A stretch of DNA of 64,000 nucleotides from Sarcomyxa edulis (Eukaryota; Basidiomycota; Agaricomycetes; Agaricales; Mycenaceae): assembly GCA_009761415.1 (NCBI GenBank), contig QUOL01000012.1, forward strand, positions 573,001 to 637,000, given 5' to 3'. Below the pieces are notes generated by a model. The model did not search any database, was not told where the DNA came from, and saw nothing but the letters and a program-made list of their open reading frames with translations. Below, one piece after another: positions 1 through 10,644 of the stretch (positions are counted from its first letter, which is position 1; every line of letters begins with the position of its first letter). The translations under genes and the position numbers were made by a program.

Positions 1-2770
1 TCTTTCGTCGGAGGCTGTTGGACCGTTCGGCAACGCGAACTCGTTGAAGAGATGTTGAATGTTCACCTAAGGATGCGATATCGCGAGCGAGGCGCCGTCT
101 GGAGACAATATCAGTCAGTGTACCTCGAAAGATTGAAACGACACTTACTGTTGTTGTTCTAGTTCCAACCCACTAGCAATCATGACCGATGGGTGTGTAT
201 TGCGATGTACTATAACATCGGGATCTGCTCCTCCATTTTCAGCGAGCGACAATCGAACCTCTTGCTGGGTTATGGCTGTGAATGTCCAGAATGAGCCGAA
301 GAATACAACACTAATGGTGGGATACATACCTTTAAAAGCGGTTTTGAAGGGATTCACTTGGGTGTTGTCACCCTCCCAGAGTTGTACTGCCCTGGTCCAC
401 AAAGCTACCGTCTCTTTTGGTAGGGCACGTTCGAATTCATAGAAGTCCTGCATGTGCTGGGTATGTTTGGGAATAGCGACTGTGATTTTCTTGAGCATTG
501 TTCGACCTTGAACAAACAAAATCAATTTTTCGATGAACTCAACCGATTGGTAAAAGAAGCCTACCGAGAGTAACAATCTTCTTCCAGTTCCAATCATTAA
601 AATGATCATCAATGGTGTCGCGGCGGGACCCTGGCCCCATCTCCTTCGTACTTCCTGCTAACTTATTGGCGTCGGCCCATCCGCGCTCCGGTGCTTCACC
701 GTCAGTTCTCCCCACGTTCTTTGTCAGGTTGAACGAGAATGCCAGGTTACAGGCCTCAATGTGTGCGGGGAGATGGAATTTTGGAACTAGGAATGTGATG
801 CAGGACATGCCGCGCAAGACTTGCTTCGAATGGGGAAATATCTCCATGCGCTCCCAGACGTTCTTGTGCCATTGACACGCAATATCGTAGGAGACGATGA
901 GCTGGCGCAGTTTTGTGTTGTCTAGACTGCTGAAGAACATGTAATCCATATTGAGATACCTATGAAACGGCCGGACTCAGTAGGGACTCTCGAAAGTGCG
1001 GAGAGAACATACCGTTCACCTTTTTGAAGATCCCCAATTCCGTTGGGCCTTTTCATATTGTGCCGTGCGCAATCGATGGTTCCAAGGCCAGACGCCGCTG
1101 TACCACGAGACTCTCTGTCAGGTTTGTTGACAGCATCATGAGCTACGCAGGTGCTACGCTGGAGATGCAGACTGTTAGTAAATTTCCCTGGTATACATGG
1201 ACTAGTTTGTCGGTCTCAGATACGTACCTCCTGCTTTTGATCCCAATGCAGAGCTAGATGCTTTTTGTACTCCCTCTCTTCGACAAAAAAAGCCCAACCG
1301 TCACTCAATCCAGGGTCGACCTTATCGCTGGAGACAATCTTTCTTCGTAGCCGAAAATTGGCATCGATCGCTAGAAACAATGCATAGATCCATCTAAGCA
1401 ATGAGTCAGTATCAATTGTGATGACCCGTCATTGACTCCTACTTACTGATGATCGGCATTCTCCCATCCTTGGGGTAGATTCTTGCCAGTCTGTGGGCAT
1501 GCTGGACAAAGAAGAGCACATTGTCCTGGAGCAGTCGCTGCAACTCCTCCAGGATCATGTCCACGGCCAGCGCGTTTCAGCATTCGAAGATGTCGCCATT
1601 CGAGCACCATTCGCAGAAATTCGGAATATCGATCCTAAGACTTCTCGTCAGCAACGAGATCATACTGGACTACATATGAAAGATCACTTACCTTGACAGC
1701 CTTCAAACCGGTATTATTGGTCTCTCGGGCGAGACTTCTGTAGAATTCATACGCTGAGCACTTTGATTCGAACGAGAGGAGCTGGAAACGGTTTAACACG
1801 TTGAATGTTGCTGCTGTGTTTGGATATCTGTCCGTCGCAGGGAAGAGGCGGGCACGAAGGAGCTGAGTTGCATAGTCTTTACTGAGTTCGCAGTCGCAGA
1901 AAGAGAGCGCCACTTGGTGGATTCCGTGGGTATCGATGATGACAAAATCATTACCACGAGCCAGCCTTGGGTTAGTGCAGGGTACACCGGGGGGATGGCC
2001 AAGTTGAATAAGCAAGCCGAGAGCCTTGAGAGTGGTCTGCTCGAAGTAAAATCCGTTCCATTCCTTGTTAACCCTGTAATCAGTAACAACTCGCTCTATC
2101 ATGTGAACTTGGACACTCACCTCGATGCGATGCAACGGGTTCTGCCTGTGAAGGCCTACCAGACAATCCTGGCACCACAGCTCTCCCCCAAAACAACTCT
2201 TGCAGCGATAGATCCCAGGTCGATTTGCACATTTTCGGCACGAAAAGTCGCCCTCCCCTTGTCCTTCAAGCCATAAGACAGAAGCGAGATAAGAATCCCG
2301 CTGTGTACGCCACATCATCAATGGATTATCCTGTCAAGACAGTCAGCTTTCAACCCTAGTCACAATAAATAAACACGCACCGAGGCAATGCGCTTTCGAG
2401 CTGGATCGACAACATGCGACGTATCCTCAATATCACATATGTCCGCATCCCCTTCCATCGCCTCAAATATATCCCCAGGTACGAAAGCGCTGTCGTCGTT
2501 CAACTGGAATCGCGGTGTACTGGGCTTCTGAGGCGACTTCGGTAGACTGAAATAAGTTGTTCTGGTAGATATATTTCCGGTGTGCCCAGAGGAGTATTGG
2601 GAATGTCGATGGTAATCCCGAGTTGTGGTGGACTCCATAGGCTCGTCTTCATCTTCAGTCTCAGGGTCAGACTCGGGGACTACGTAGTGGTGGACGCTAG
2701 CCTTGGTTCGTGTTTTTTGCCGACCACGTTGAGGAGCTGAGCGACTACGTTTCTGAGAAGACTTCGTCAT
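1..2770 (-). CDS. KDZ transposase 1 with CxC2 zinc cluster (3' part outside the window)
   Basis: DNA transposase of the fungal Kyakuja-Dileera-Zisupton superfamily. The start is the ATG at 2768-2770, followed by a basic, disordered N-terminus. The first intron (GTGCGT...CAG) leads into 'DNPLMMWRTQRDSYL' and the CxC2 cysteine cluster (CRKC, CKSC, CQDC, then H). 'NGFYFEQTTLKALGL' and 'FVIIDTHGIHQVALSFCDCE' follow. Later exons hold the catalytic RNase H-like region: 'VDCARHNMKRPNGIGDLQKG' type text around 1080-1010, 'SYDIACQWHKNVWER', and 'GRTDGEAPERGWADANKL' near 700. The last exon, beginning near position 95, is open and runs out of the window, so the C-terminal helical region is missing. All reading frames that can be followed are intact across about eight introns. 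The gene lies upstream of, and on the same strand as, the TET/JBP gene at 3750-5993, an association known in mushrooms. Confidence 0.9.
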
Positions 2771-3190
2771 TCGAGAACTGAGGGAAAAAATGGTGGGCTT
2801 AGCATGCTTAGAGTCCCAACGACCCCCAAAAATCCAAAAATCGCGATCATGTAAAATACAAATTGACACGCTCGGAATCTCACGTGATCGACGCGTCTAC
2901 AGATCGATTCAATTTCAACTTTCTGTTTTGAAGCCAGCGCTCCTCCTCTCAGCACTCCTCCTCTCAGCGCTCCTCCTCTCAGCGCTCCTGATCTCAATGT
3001 GCACTTATGTTGCGTTTGTGTAAAGGCGTTTGGCGGAAAAGACAAAGATATGTACGCCAAGTTCAAGGTATCCGAGAATTCCTAGACAATTATTCGCGCT
3101 TCAATTCAGGACCTCGGCATCAAGTCCCGTAAAATTGCGTTCTATTTGTCACGATCAAATCTAGCGTAGATCTGCAGCTACAATTTGCTC
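2771..3190. other. Intergenic region with a 15-bp microsatellite
   Basis: No convincing gene. At about 2937-2991 a 15-bp unit (CTCCTCCTCTCAGCG-like) is repeated about four times. This region would hold the KDZ promoter. Short ORFs here are repeat-driven. Confidence 0.5.
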
Positions 3191-3650
3191 TTAATCATCA
3201 AACGTGGGACAAACTTTATAGCCTTTTGGTTGGCCTTCGATCCTGAAAGTAAAGTAAATCAGCAGTGCCTACAATCGCTAGCAACATAGGACTCACTGGA
3301 AGCAACATACGTGCTTGTGTTGCTCCATTCACGCTCTGGCCTTTCGCCCTCGCACCAGTCATCAATATTGTCGTAATGTACAATCGGATGAAAGTATGGG
3401 CGGTGGAAGTATGGGTGGTGGAGCCTGTCATATATGATCAGATAACCATCATCATTGCATTTGGAATATCATACGCACAGTACAGCCGAGGGCACAATGA
3501 TAGATCCATTGGAAAAGATTCCGTAGTGTCCCGAGAGGTTGGGTGCAAGCAAAGAAAAATTGCTAAACTCCAGTTCGCACAAGGGCAAGGGATACCCTTC
3601 GCGCATGTCAGACTCTTGGGACATTTTTTTTCATTGGGACCGCACAACAA
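3191..3650 (-). CDS. Small orphan gene between KDZ and TET/JBP
   Basis: Three exons can be joined with GT-AG introns into a protein of about 110 residues. Exon 1 starts at the ATG at 3648-3650 (MLCGPNEKKCPK) and ends in PRLYC. Exon 2 reads 'HHPYFHRPYFHPIVHYDN' and exon 3 'EGQPKGYKVCPTFDD' before TAA at 3191-3193. It is rich in Cys, His and Pro, with no clear signal peptide or known domain. The evidence is only that both introns keep one frame open. It could be a remnant of the transposon or spurious. No function is assigned. Confidence 0.35.
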
Positions 3651-3749
3651 GAGACTTATATAGTCATTTGAAGGCTCTGGTTTTCAGGGTGAAGAGATAA
3701 TTACAAAAAGGTAGTAGGACGTCCCCAGGAACCGCGAAGATGCGTTCGA

Positions 3750-5993
3750 TCAAAATCGGAACTCAGACGTCCCGGGAACCTCGAAGACTTGTTTTCGATC
3801 ATGATCGAGCTCCCCGATCTTCGAAAATAGATCAAGACGATATTTCCAACGCTCACCATGCTTACGATCAAAACGCCTCTTCTTCTCTTTACCCCCCTTT
3901 TCTGACAACAAAGTTTTAGCTGACTTGAACTCGTAATCTACCCACCTAAACAGTCCCCCAGCACAGTATTGAGTCATAGAGCAACGGTGGTCGCCAGGCT
4001 GAAGGGCGGTATTTGCGTGATGTACGACGGCGGACGGCAAGAGAACGGTGGAGCCAGAAGGAAATTCGATGATCATTTTGAATGGAAAAAGAACGAGGAG
4101 ACCGCTGACTTTGGGATCGAAAGTGCCGAGGGCCGTGATAGCACACAAACCCCCAGCTACATTTCCGCTATCGAGATGTTTGAGTGCAACAGTCTGAGGG
4201 CCACAGTTGAATGTGACAGCGGGGAAGATGCTATTGGAAAAGTTATGCTCGAGGTTGGGCATGCGCGTCCAGAGTGGCTTGAGTTCCGAGACGTAGTCCC
4301 CGTACAATTTTGGTGCGAAGCGCACCATACAACCTTGTCAACATCGAAGTATATCAGAGGCAGCACTGTATACAACAGATAGACCTCAACTCACTGTTGT
4401 GGAAGCCCGCGAAACGCTTGAAACTTGGATGGCTTAAGAGATGGTGTAACATCCGCCGCCGAGTCTCAGTCTGGACCAAGTTGCCCGGGATCTAGCAGCG
4501 CATCGCATCTCTGATTAGCAACAGGAACGTCGGACTGAGGGATGTAATGATTTACTTTCTGCCCTCCACCATAAGAAACACCCGCAGCCAGAGCAACGAA
4601 ATCCCCTCGACGATGACTGACGTCGGGGGGCTTGAAGTTGTCCTCAGACTGACCGAATTGATAGACTTGGTCCATAGCCTTCAAGGCGTCCAAGACAACA
4701 ATATCCCAGTCCGGATCATCAGGGCGTCCCGCAAGCACTGTGACAATTCGATCCTCGGCGTCAAGGATGACCTTGGGCACGCTGATGTTATGCGGTTAGA
4801 TAGTTTCAATAGAATGAGCAGCAACGAACGTACATTCCATCCCATTCAATCAAGCGAAACCCATCTGCAAGGAGTTCTTCCCGAGTTCATATGTGGCAAT
4901 CTTTTTCTTCGGCAGTATCACGTTTACCAATGTATGATCCGCCCTTTGTGTGACGCCAATCCGTAGCGTTGGTGGGAGCGCTGATTGAAGCGACTGAAGG
5001 GTGTGGCAGACGACGACTGGGGCGAGATTCAAAGCCACCATGGGTAGTAGTGGCCTTCTCGATGCGCGAGCGAGTGCAACGAGTCTTGGAACTAGTTTTG
5101 GTGCGTTTTTTCTCATTCGTGGCTCGAGAATTTGAACGAGTAACACGTGCAGAGGCTGACAACTGAGTAGTCTCGAAGTCAGACTCCGACGATGTAACGG
5201 ACAGAGACGAGGGAAAGTCGGATGCGACAGGGTAAGACAAGGTAGAAGGCGCCCGTCCACCAGTAGACATGCGAGCTGTGGTACCCTGTCGACGATTACT
5301 TTTGATAGGAATTCCGCCAAGAATGGCAGAGTAGGCAGCGCGAATGAGGCGAGAGGGAGCGAAACGTGGAAGAGGTGCGGGAGGAGAGGGATTTGGAAGC
5401 GAAGTCACTTGTACGCCATCTGCGTCTTCGTTGTCGGTCTCGAGGGTTCTGTTCTCGGTTGCTACTGACTTGTGCATCAACAATGACAAGTCAATGCCAG
5501 TAGCAACAAGGGTAGCGTTGCCTTGGTCAATCGTGTACTGATCTGAGGTTTTGTTGTATGGAATAAAGGCATGCCTAGAGCGGGTGCCGTTCGCAGGTCC
5601 TTGGTCCTGCAAACGGAATATAATGTCAATCAAAAAGCATATGTAGAAAGGAGAAAAAATTCCGTACGCGCTCGGAGGGTTCCATTGTCGAGGTCTTTCT
5701 GGACAGCCTACGACAAGACGATTCAAGTCAGCGACAGACATTATGATGGAGATGGATGTCTTTTACCTTGTGATGGCAAGACACGGACGATCCTGGTGCC
5801 TATCATGTGCGTATTTGAGTATCAGAGAGGCGACAAGAACGAGATCTGAGGTGCATAACTCACCGTGCTTATGTCCCAAAAGGCTATGCAGAAAGGCCGT
5901 TTGCAACCTTTGATCGCAAATCAGCAAATGTAGGATAGGAGACCCAGAAATTTGAACTCACAGAAGGTTCCAAACAACGAGGAAGACCGGTTA
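3750..5993 (-). CDS. TET/JBP-like 2-oxoglutarate/Fe(II) dioxygenase (DNA base oxidation family)
   Basis: Fungal TET/JBP enzymes oxidise 5-methylcytosine (or related bases) using Fe(II) and 2-oxoglutarate. The C-terminal double-stranded beta-helix is clear. The iron ligands are HxD in 'ALKHLDSGNVAGG' and a distal H in 'LLPSAVVHHANTAL'. The 2OG-binding arginine is in 'GDHRCSMTQYCAGGLFRWV'. Exons whose phases all agree are 3750-4333, 4395-4491, 4556-4781, 4834-4876, 4928-5606, 5668-5707, 5767-5792, 5864-5907 and probably 5962-5993. Counting only from the ATG at 5683-5685 gives about 548 residues. The upstream exons add 'CKRPFCIAFWDIST' and 'DRPCLAITR', so that ATG is probably internal. The middle part is a basic, Ser/Thr-rich linker (5200-4950). 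The 5' end lies only about 80 bp from the LTR of the retroelement, and a further exon may lie on its far side (39823-39877). The core domain is intact; the 5' end is uncertain. Confidence 0.88.
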
Positions 5994-6070
5994 CTGCAGA
6001 GAGAGAAACAGTGAGCTTTACGTTATGACCCGCGACCCTATGCCCGCCTCCAAGTAGTCTGCAGTATGCC

Positions 6071-6074
6071 GCGT
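6071..6074. other. Target-site duplication, left copy (GCGT)
   Basis: GCGT directly precedes the 5' LTR and recurs at 39743-39746 directly after the 3' LTR. Four to six bp duplications are usual for Ty3-type integrases. This marks one integration event for the whole 33.7-kb unit. Confidence 0.8.
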
Positions 6075-8059
6075 TGTGAGGATGTGAACATCCCTAGCCT
6101 GCGACATCCTAGTTCCTATCCATTTCATGAGTACGAAGACATTTAACCCCATACCGATCTAGGTTTCTCCCCGAAAGACCATCCCTCACCTACCCGCTCA
6201 GTACTGCGTTCACGCTTTGACGACTTTCCTCAGCCATTACCCCTGTATTCCCACAGATGAAGAGTTCAACCAGTCACCAGAAAAAATTAACGACAGTCTA
6301 GAAGAAATCACGACTGAAGTTTCCAATAGACGACTCCACGACTCCTAAAAAGATCCCGTCCGTCATACAGTTACCCATGAACTCCCTGCCAAAACGCATT
6401 TTCCTCTGGAAATACCGATCGCCCAATCCACACACACGCTCCTATCACTCCTTGTACCTTGCGCCCACACGTACCTGGTGGCCTAGCCTATCACTCCTGA
6501 TACACAATTCACGAACTTCCCTATCTATCAGCCGATCGGTCGCCGAAAGGATCCGAGACCTGGCTATCGCTGCCGACAATGTAAGACCAAGGCCTATCCT
6601 ATGAATTCGAATTGGAACGTTGCCGATCAACTTAGTAGGAGGCCAAACGCGATCGCTTTCTGTAGAAGGTTCGGTTACAAAGTCAGCCGACACTTATCTT
6701 GGTCTAAGGATTCAAACGCGCAACAGACCGATAATATGCACCAACCGATCGGCCGACACTTATCTTGGTCTAAGGATTCGAACGCGCAACCGACCGATAA
6801 TATGCACCAACCGATCGGCCGACACTTATCTTGGTATAAGGACTCGAACGTGCGACTGACCGATCCTATGCACTGACCGATCGGCCGACCTAGTCATCCA
6901 GCAATTTCAAGTTACGGATCTTATCCGTGCAGATGACACGCATGTGTAATGCCATTCGACGCGACATGCTGTCCCAGGAGTAGCCGATCGTCGTTTCCAT
7001 CCAATGATTCGAACCCGCGACTGACCGATCCTATGTGCTGACCGATCGGCCAACCTAGTCACTCGGCAATTTCAAGTTACGGAACTTATCCATGCAGATG
7101 ATACCATGGCCGATTGGCCGATCCAATTAAACGGCCGACCAGTTTATCCCGGCTTAAGATTTCGAGCGCGCGACCGACCGATCCTTTGCACTGGCCGATC
7201 GGTTGACCCATTCACCAAGCGATTCTAAATTATGGATCTATCAAGACAAGATGAAGCATATGTGTAACACTATTCAACGCGACATGCTGTTCCAGGAACG
7301 GCCGATTGCCGTCTCTACCCAAGGATTATGGCTCGTAGCCGACCGATTCCAAGAATTGGCCGATCGACCGATCCAGTAAAGCGGCTGATTCGGTAGGAAA
7401 TTCGCCAAAGACCGACATAGCGACAATAAGGGGTTGCCCTTCGACACAACCGATCGCAAACGAAAAGTCTGCATTCGAAATACGCTCTACCAATTTCAAC
7501 GGACATCTCCCCGGTGGAACCAATATCCGGTTCGTGCTGCGTGCATCGTTCTTTATCGGAAATAGGCCTCGAGGGGTGGAAAGGCGAACCCCTAATCGCA
7601 GGAGGCGATGAATACTTATACCGGACTTGTAAAATACATTACGGTAGCTACGGGTAGACCCCCCCCCCATCTCTGTACGAACGAAATAATCAACAAACCC
7701 ACTATCTACAAGGAGAAGTAGCTCACTTCTCACCTTTTAACGAATTGCTCCGACTGATCGCCTTTCTGAAATCACCCAAATCCGAACAAACTATTGCTGC
7801 GACCATAAACCGATCGGCTAAGTCGTTCGCTCCCAGTTCCTTTACCTCTAAATTCGAGAGGGCTTCCTCTCGTCGCGTTATAATTCTCACAGAGGTCATT
7901 TAGACCTCTCCATTATATTTACTTATAAAATCCTCGAGCATATAGGTATTACCGTCAAGTACAAATCCCCTCAAATAAACGTCACCTAAACCCTTAGTGG
8001 ACGAACTACTGTTAGGTTGCAGAAACTATTTCGCACCTAGCGCCGCAGTCCTCATCACA
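6075..8059 (+). repeat. 5' long terminal repeat (1985 bp)
   Basis: A direct repeat of 37759-39742 at a constant offset of 31684 up to a C-tract (10 C at about 7659 versus 9 C in the other copy). The only differences noticed are substitutions at 6361, 6714, 7030, 7683 and 7755. It begins TGTGAGGATG and ends CCTCATCACA. ORFs of 60-135 codons inside it are not convincing genes. It should hold the promoter and polyadenylation signals; a TATA-like TATTTACTTATAAAATCC lies near 7916-7933. Confidence 0.95.
6686..6885 (+). repeat. 66-bp tandem repeat inside the LTR
   Basis: About three copies, starting at 6686, 6752 and 6818, of a unit opening GCCGACACTTATCTTGGTCT and containing CCGATCGG. A longer degenerate unit of about 150 bp follows, seen near 6890, 7030 and 7190 (GACCGATC..., CAATTTCAAGTTACGGA, GCGACATGCTGT). 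The same array occurs in the 3' LTR from 38370. Confidence 0.8.
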
Positions 8060-8061
8060 TC

Positions 8062-8080
8062 TGGAGCCCACCGCGAGGGG
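8062..8080 (+). other. Candidate primer-binding site
   Basis: Two bases after the LTR the sequence reads TGGAGCCCACCGCGAGGGG. A TGG start directly inside the 5' LTR is the normal place and form for pairing with a tRNA 3' CCA end. The matching tRNA was not identified. Confidence 0.55.
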
Positions 8081-8088
8081 ATTTAAAG

Positions 8089-10644
8089 GTGTCTACTAGA
8101 CGTGTAACCCGCGCTTCATACCGCATTCTGCAAGCGGAATCACAAGCACTCGCTCAGGTTCCACAACCACAAATCCTTCCGGAAGACGTCCCTCTTCCCG
8201 AACCACAAGACACTCCGTCGCCAAGTTCTCCCCTATCTCCGTTACCTGACAAGCCTTCGCTAAGCCTCGATTGGATACCATCTCTAAATCCTCCTTCTAT
8301 CATTGATTCCCAATCGGAAGACGAAGATCCCCCTGTAACACAGAAATCGGAAAGCACGACAGAATCATCGGTTACACCTTCATCACTCACCTCTTCGAAG
8401 TCGAATTCCCCCGAAGCCACTGCGGAGCCGATCGCTGGACCAAGCAATAACCGATCCCAAATACCGATCCTCACCCGTCACCCACTTAGAAACCAGCAGC
8501 CGATTCCCAATCGCCAACCTAACATAGCGATGGCCGCCAGACCCTTACCCACTCGCACAGGCAGAGACGCGCCGAAGTTTGATGGGAAAGACGAATCGCT
8601 CCTTCGATATTTTGCCGATATTGAACAAATATGCGCTACGGCCAACGTAATAGACGTGGCGGGAAAAGTCGACGCAGCACTATTCTATCTAAGCACTGAC
8701 GACGAAGCTGTGTGGAAATCAATAACGAAACATGCGACTTGGGAAGAATTCAAGGAACTCATCAAGGCGTTGTATCCGGGGTCGAACGAGAAGAAGAAGT
8801 ATTTGTTGAATGACTTGGAGGTCCTGCTCGCGAAAGAGGTAGCGAATCCGATCAACACTAAATCGGACCTCGGGCGATATCATAGGGAATTCATGAAGAT
8901 CACCTCGCACCTTTTAAAAGAGAAAAGAATCACCGAAGGCGAAGTCAAGCGGTATTATACCAGGGGGATACATCCGGAGTTCCTGATGCAGGTTATAAGC
9001 CGACTCAGAATCACGAAGCCAAATCACGACATCGACACGCCATACGAAGTCACTGACGTATACGACGCGGCCTTGTATATCCTCGGAGGACAGATTCTAT
9101 ATGGATCGGGTGTCATGTCGCCACAGCCGATTCCGTCGTACAAAACCGAGATTGACGAGATGTCTAGAGAAATGAAGGCGCTCAACAGAGAGATGGTCGC
9201 CAACATGAACACCATGGCTAGGACGCTGTCTAATATGGGGATCAATGCAACCCAGGCCTACCCGCAGAGAAATCAGGGATATGTTCCACAGGCGTATAGA
9301 GCGCCGAACCCCTTTACCGACCGATCGCCGATCCGCAGACCACCGGCACCGGGAGGCGCGAGCTCTCTCTGCACCTTCTGCTCCGAACCGACTCACTTTA
9401 TACGAGAATGCCCCAAGGTCGCAGAATTCATACGAGACGGCAAATGCATGAGAAACGACACAGGCCGAATCGTCTTGCCGAACGGGTCCTGGGTGCCCGG
9501 AAACATTGAGGGACCAAACCTTGCGGCTCGGATCTCGAGGTACCACGAACTGTATCCAGGAGCGATCATCAATGGTGTAAACTTCATTCGCGAACAACCG
9601 CCTCACGCATCCACAATGTGGTATACGTCGAATGCAGACCAAGGGGCCTATTATTATTCTGGTGGGACAATCGAAGAAGATAACGACGAGAGCGAATCGG
9701 GTTACACACTGGTCAATGAGGGCGTAAAAAGGACAACCAGAAGTGGTAAAACACCGGACGAAAGGCCGGCACCGGCCATGAGGAGAAAGGGGCCGCCAGG
9801 GCGTCCTTCCCCGCTACCGGAGGAAACACCCGTTGTCCCTCCCCCAAAGAAGAAATCGGTCGAATTCCAGGAACCACTGCCGGATGGTCGCCGATCGCTA
9901 CCAACAGGTCCACAATATAAATTCTCGACGCCGATCGAGGATCCCGAAATAGCTAAAGCCGTGCTCAAGCGATCGCTCGACGCCCAGTTCACAATTTCGC
10001 AGCGCGAACTTCTGTCACTCAGCCTGGACGTAAGGAAACAGTATAAAGAACTAGTCTCAACGAAGAGAATACCAACGGTTGGCAAATTAGAATCGGTCAA
10101 CCCGGATGACGAGGACAACCCCGATACCAGTTACATCCTACGGTACGCTAACCCGATCGGCCCCGACGAAGAAGTTCTTTTGACGGGATCATCGATCGAG
10201 AAGCTGAGGGTCATTTACCCGAAAATAGAGGATGAGAGGATTGAATGCGTCTTGGACGGTGGGTCGGAGATTATCGCCATGAACAAAGGGTTATGGCAAA
10301 GGCTTGGAATTCACCTGCGCCCCGACCATAAAATCACTATGGAATCTGCCAACAGTCAAACCGATACGACTACGGGTCTAATCGAAGACTTGAAGTTTTC
10401 GATCGCTGGTCTGGAAATCTACCTTAAAGTCCACGTCGTAGAAAATGCCCCCTTCGACATCCTCATGGGCCGACCTTTCTTCAAACTGACGGAATGCGTC
10501 ACGAAGGACCACCTATCGGGTGATCAAGACTTGACATTGACTTGTCCAAACACTGGCCGAATCGTGACGCTACCAACGTTTATCAAACCACGACGCGGTC
10601 CTCCAGCTTCAGTGGGTTTTTACCCGGTAGGAGGGTACCCTTAG
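8089..10644 (+). CDS. Retrotransposon Gag with zinc knuckle and aspartic protease
   Basis: Structural polyprotein of the LTR element, about 851 codons in one open frame. The N-terminus (STRRVTRASYRILQAESQ) is followed by an acidic, Ser/Pro-rich stretch. A capsid-like region then starts near residue 155 (GRDAPKFDGKDESLLRYF). A CCHC zinc knuckle, 'CTFCSEPTHFIRECP', lies near residue 430. After a basic, Pro-rich linker a retropepsin-like site reads 'VLDGGSEIIAMNKGLW' (DGGS in place of the usual DSGS/DTGA), with 'FDILMGRPFF' further on. The frame begins with GTG at 8089. The first in-frame ATG is only at 8530, so either the true start has been lost (ATG to GTG) or an upstream exon supplies it. 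It ends at TAG 10642-10644, overlapping the pol frame. Confidence 0.9.
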   Translation: MSTRRVTRASYRILQAESQALAQVPQPQILPEDVPLPEPQDTPSPSSPLSPLPDKPSLSLDWIPSLNPPSIIDSQSEDEDPPVTQKSESTTESSVTPSSLTSSKSNSPEATAEPIAGPSNNRSQIPILTRHPLRNQQPIPNRQPNIAMAARPLPTRTGRDAPKFDGKDESLLRYFADIEQICATANVIDVAGKVDAALFYLSTDDEAVWKSITKHATWEEFKELIKALYPGSNEKKKYLLNDLEVLLAKEVANPINTKSDLGRYHREFMKITSHLLKEKRITEGEVKRYYTRGIHPEFLMQVISRLRITKPNHDIDTPYEVTDVYDAALYILGGQILYGSGVMSPQPIPSYKTEIDEMSREMKALNREMVANMNTMARTLSNMGINATQAYPQRNQGYVPQAYRAPNPFTDRSPIRRPPAPGGASSLCTFCSEPTHFIRECPKVAEFIRDGKCMRNDTGRIVLPNGSWVPGNIEGPNLAARISRYHELYPGAIINGVNFIREQPPHASTMWYTSNADQGAYYYSGGTIEEDNDESESGYTLVNEGVKRTTRSGKTPDERPAPAMRRKGPPGRPSPLPEETPVVPPPKKKSVEFQEPLPDGRRSLPTGPQYKFSTPIEDPEIAKAVLKRSLDAQFTISQRELLSLSLDVRKQYKELVSTKRIPTVGKLESVNPDDEDNPDTSYILRYANPIGPDEEVLLTGSSIEKLRVIYPKIEDERIECVLDGGSEIIAMNKGLWQRLGIHLRPDHKITMESANSQTDTTTGLIEDLKFSIAGLEIYLKVHVVENAPFDILMGRPFFKLTECVTKDHLSGDQDLTLTCPNTGRIVTLPTFIKPRRGPPASVGFYPVGGYP

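Noticed and set aside
5741..5767. Reading the TET/JBP gene from the ATG at 5739-5741 without splicing
   Set aside because: That frame runs through a pyrimidine-rich stretch that looks like an intron (GTACGG...TTGCAG, 5607-5667). Splicing in the other frame gives consistent phases over several exons.
6377..7733. ORFs of 60-135 codons inside the 5' LTR (and copies in the 3' LTR)
   Set aside because: Present in both LTRs, repeat-driven, no start context, no similarity to known proteins.
8062..8080. Assigning the primer tRNA from the primer-binding site
   Set aside because: The complement does not fit a standard T-arm and acceptor layout by eye, so no tRNA is named.
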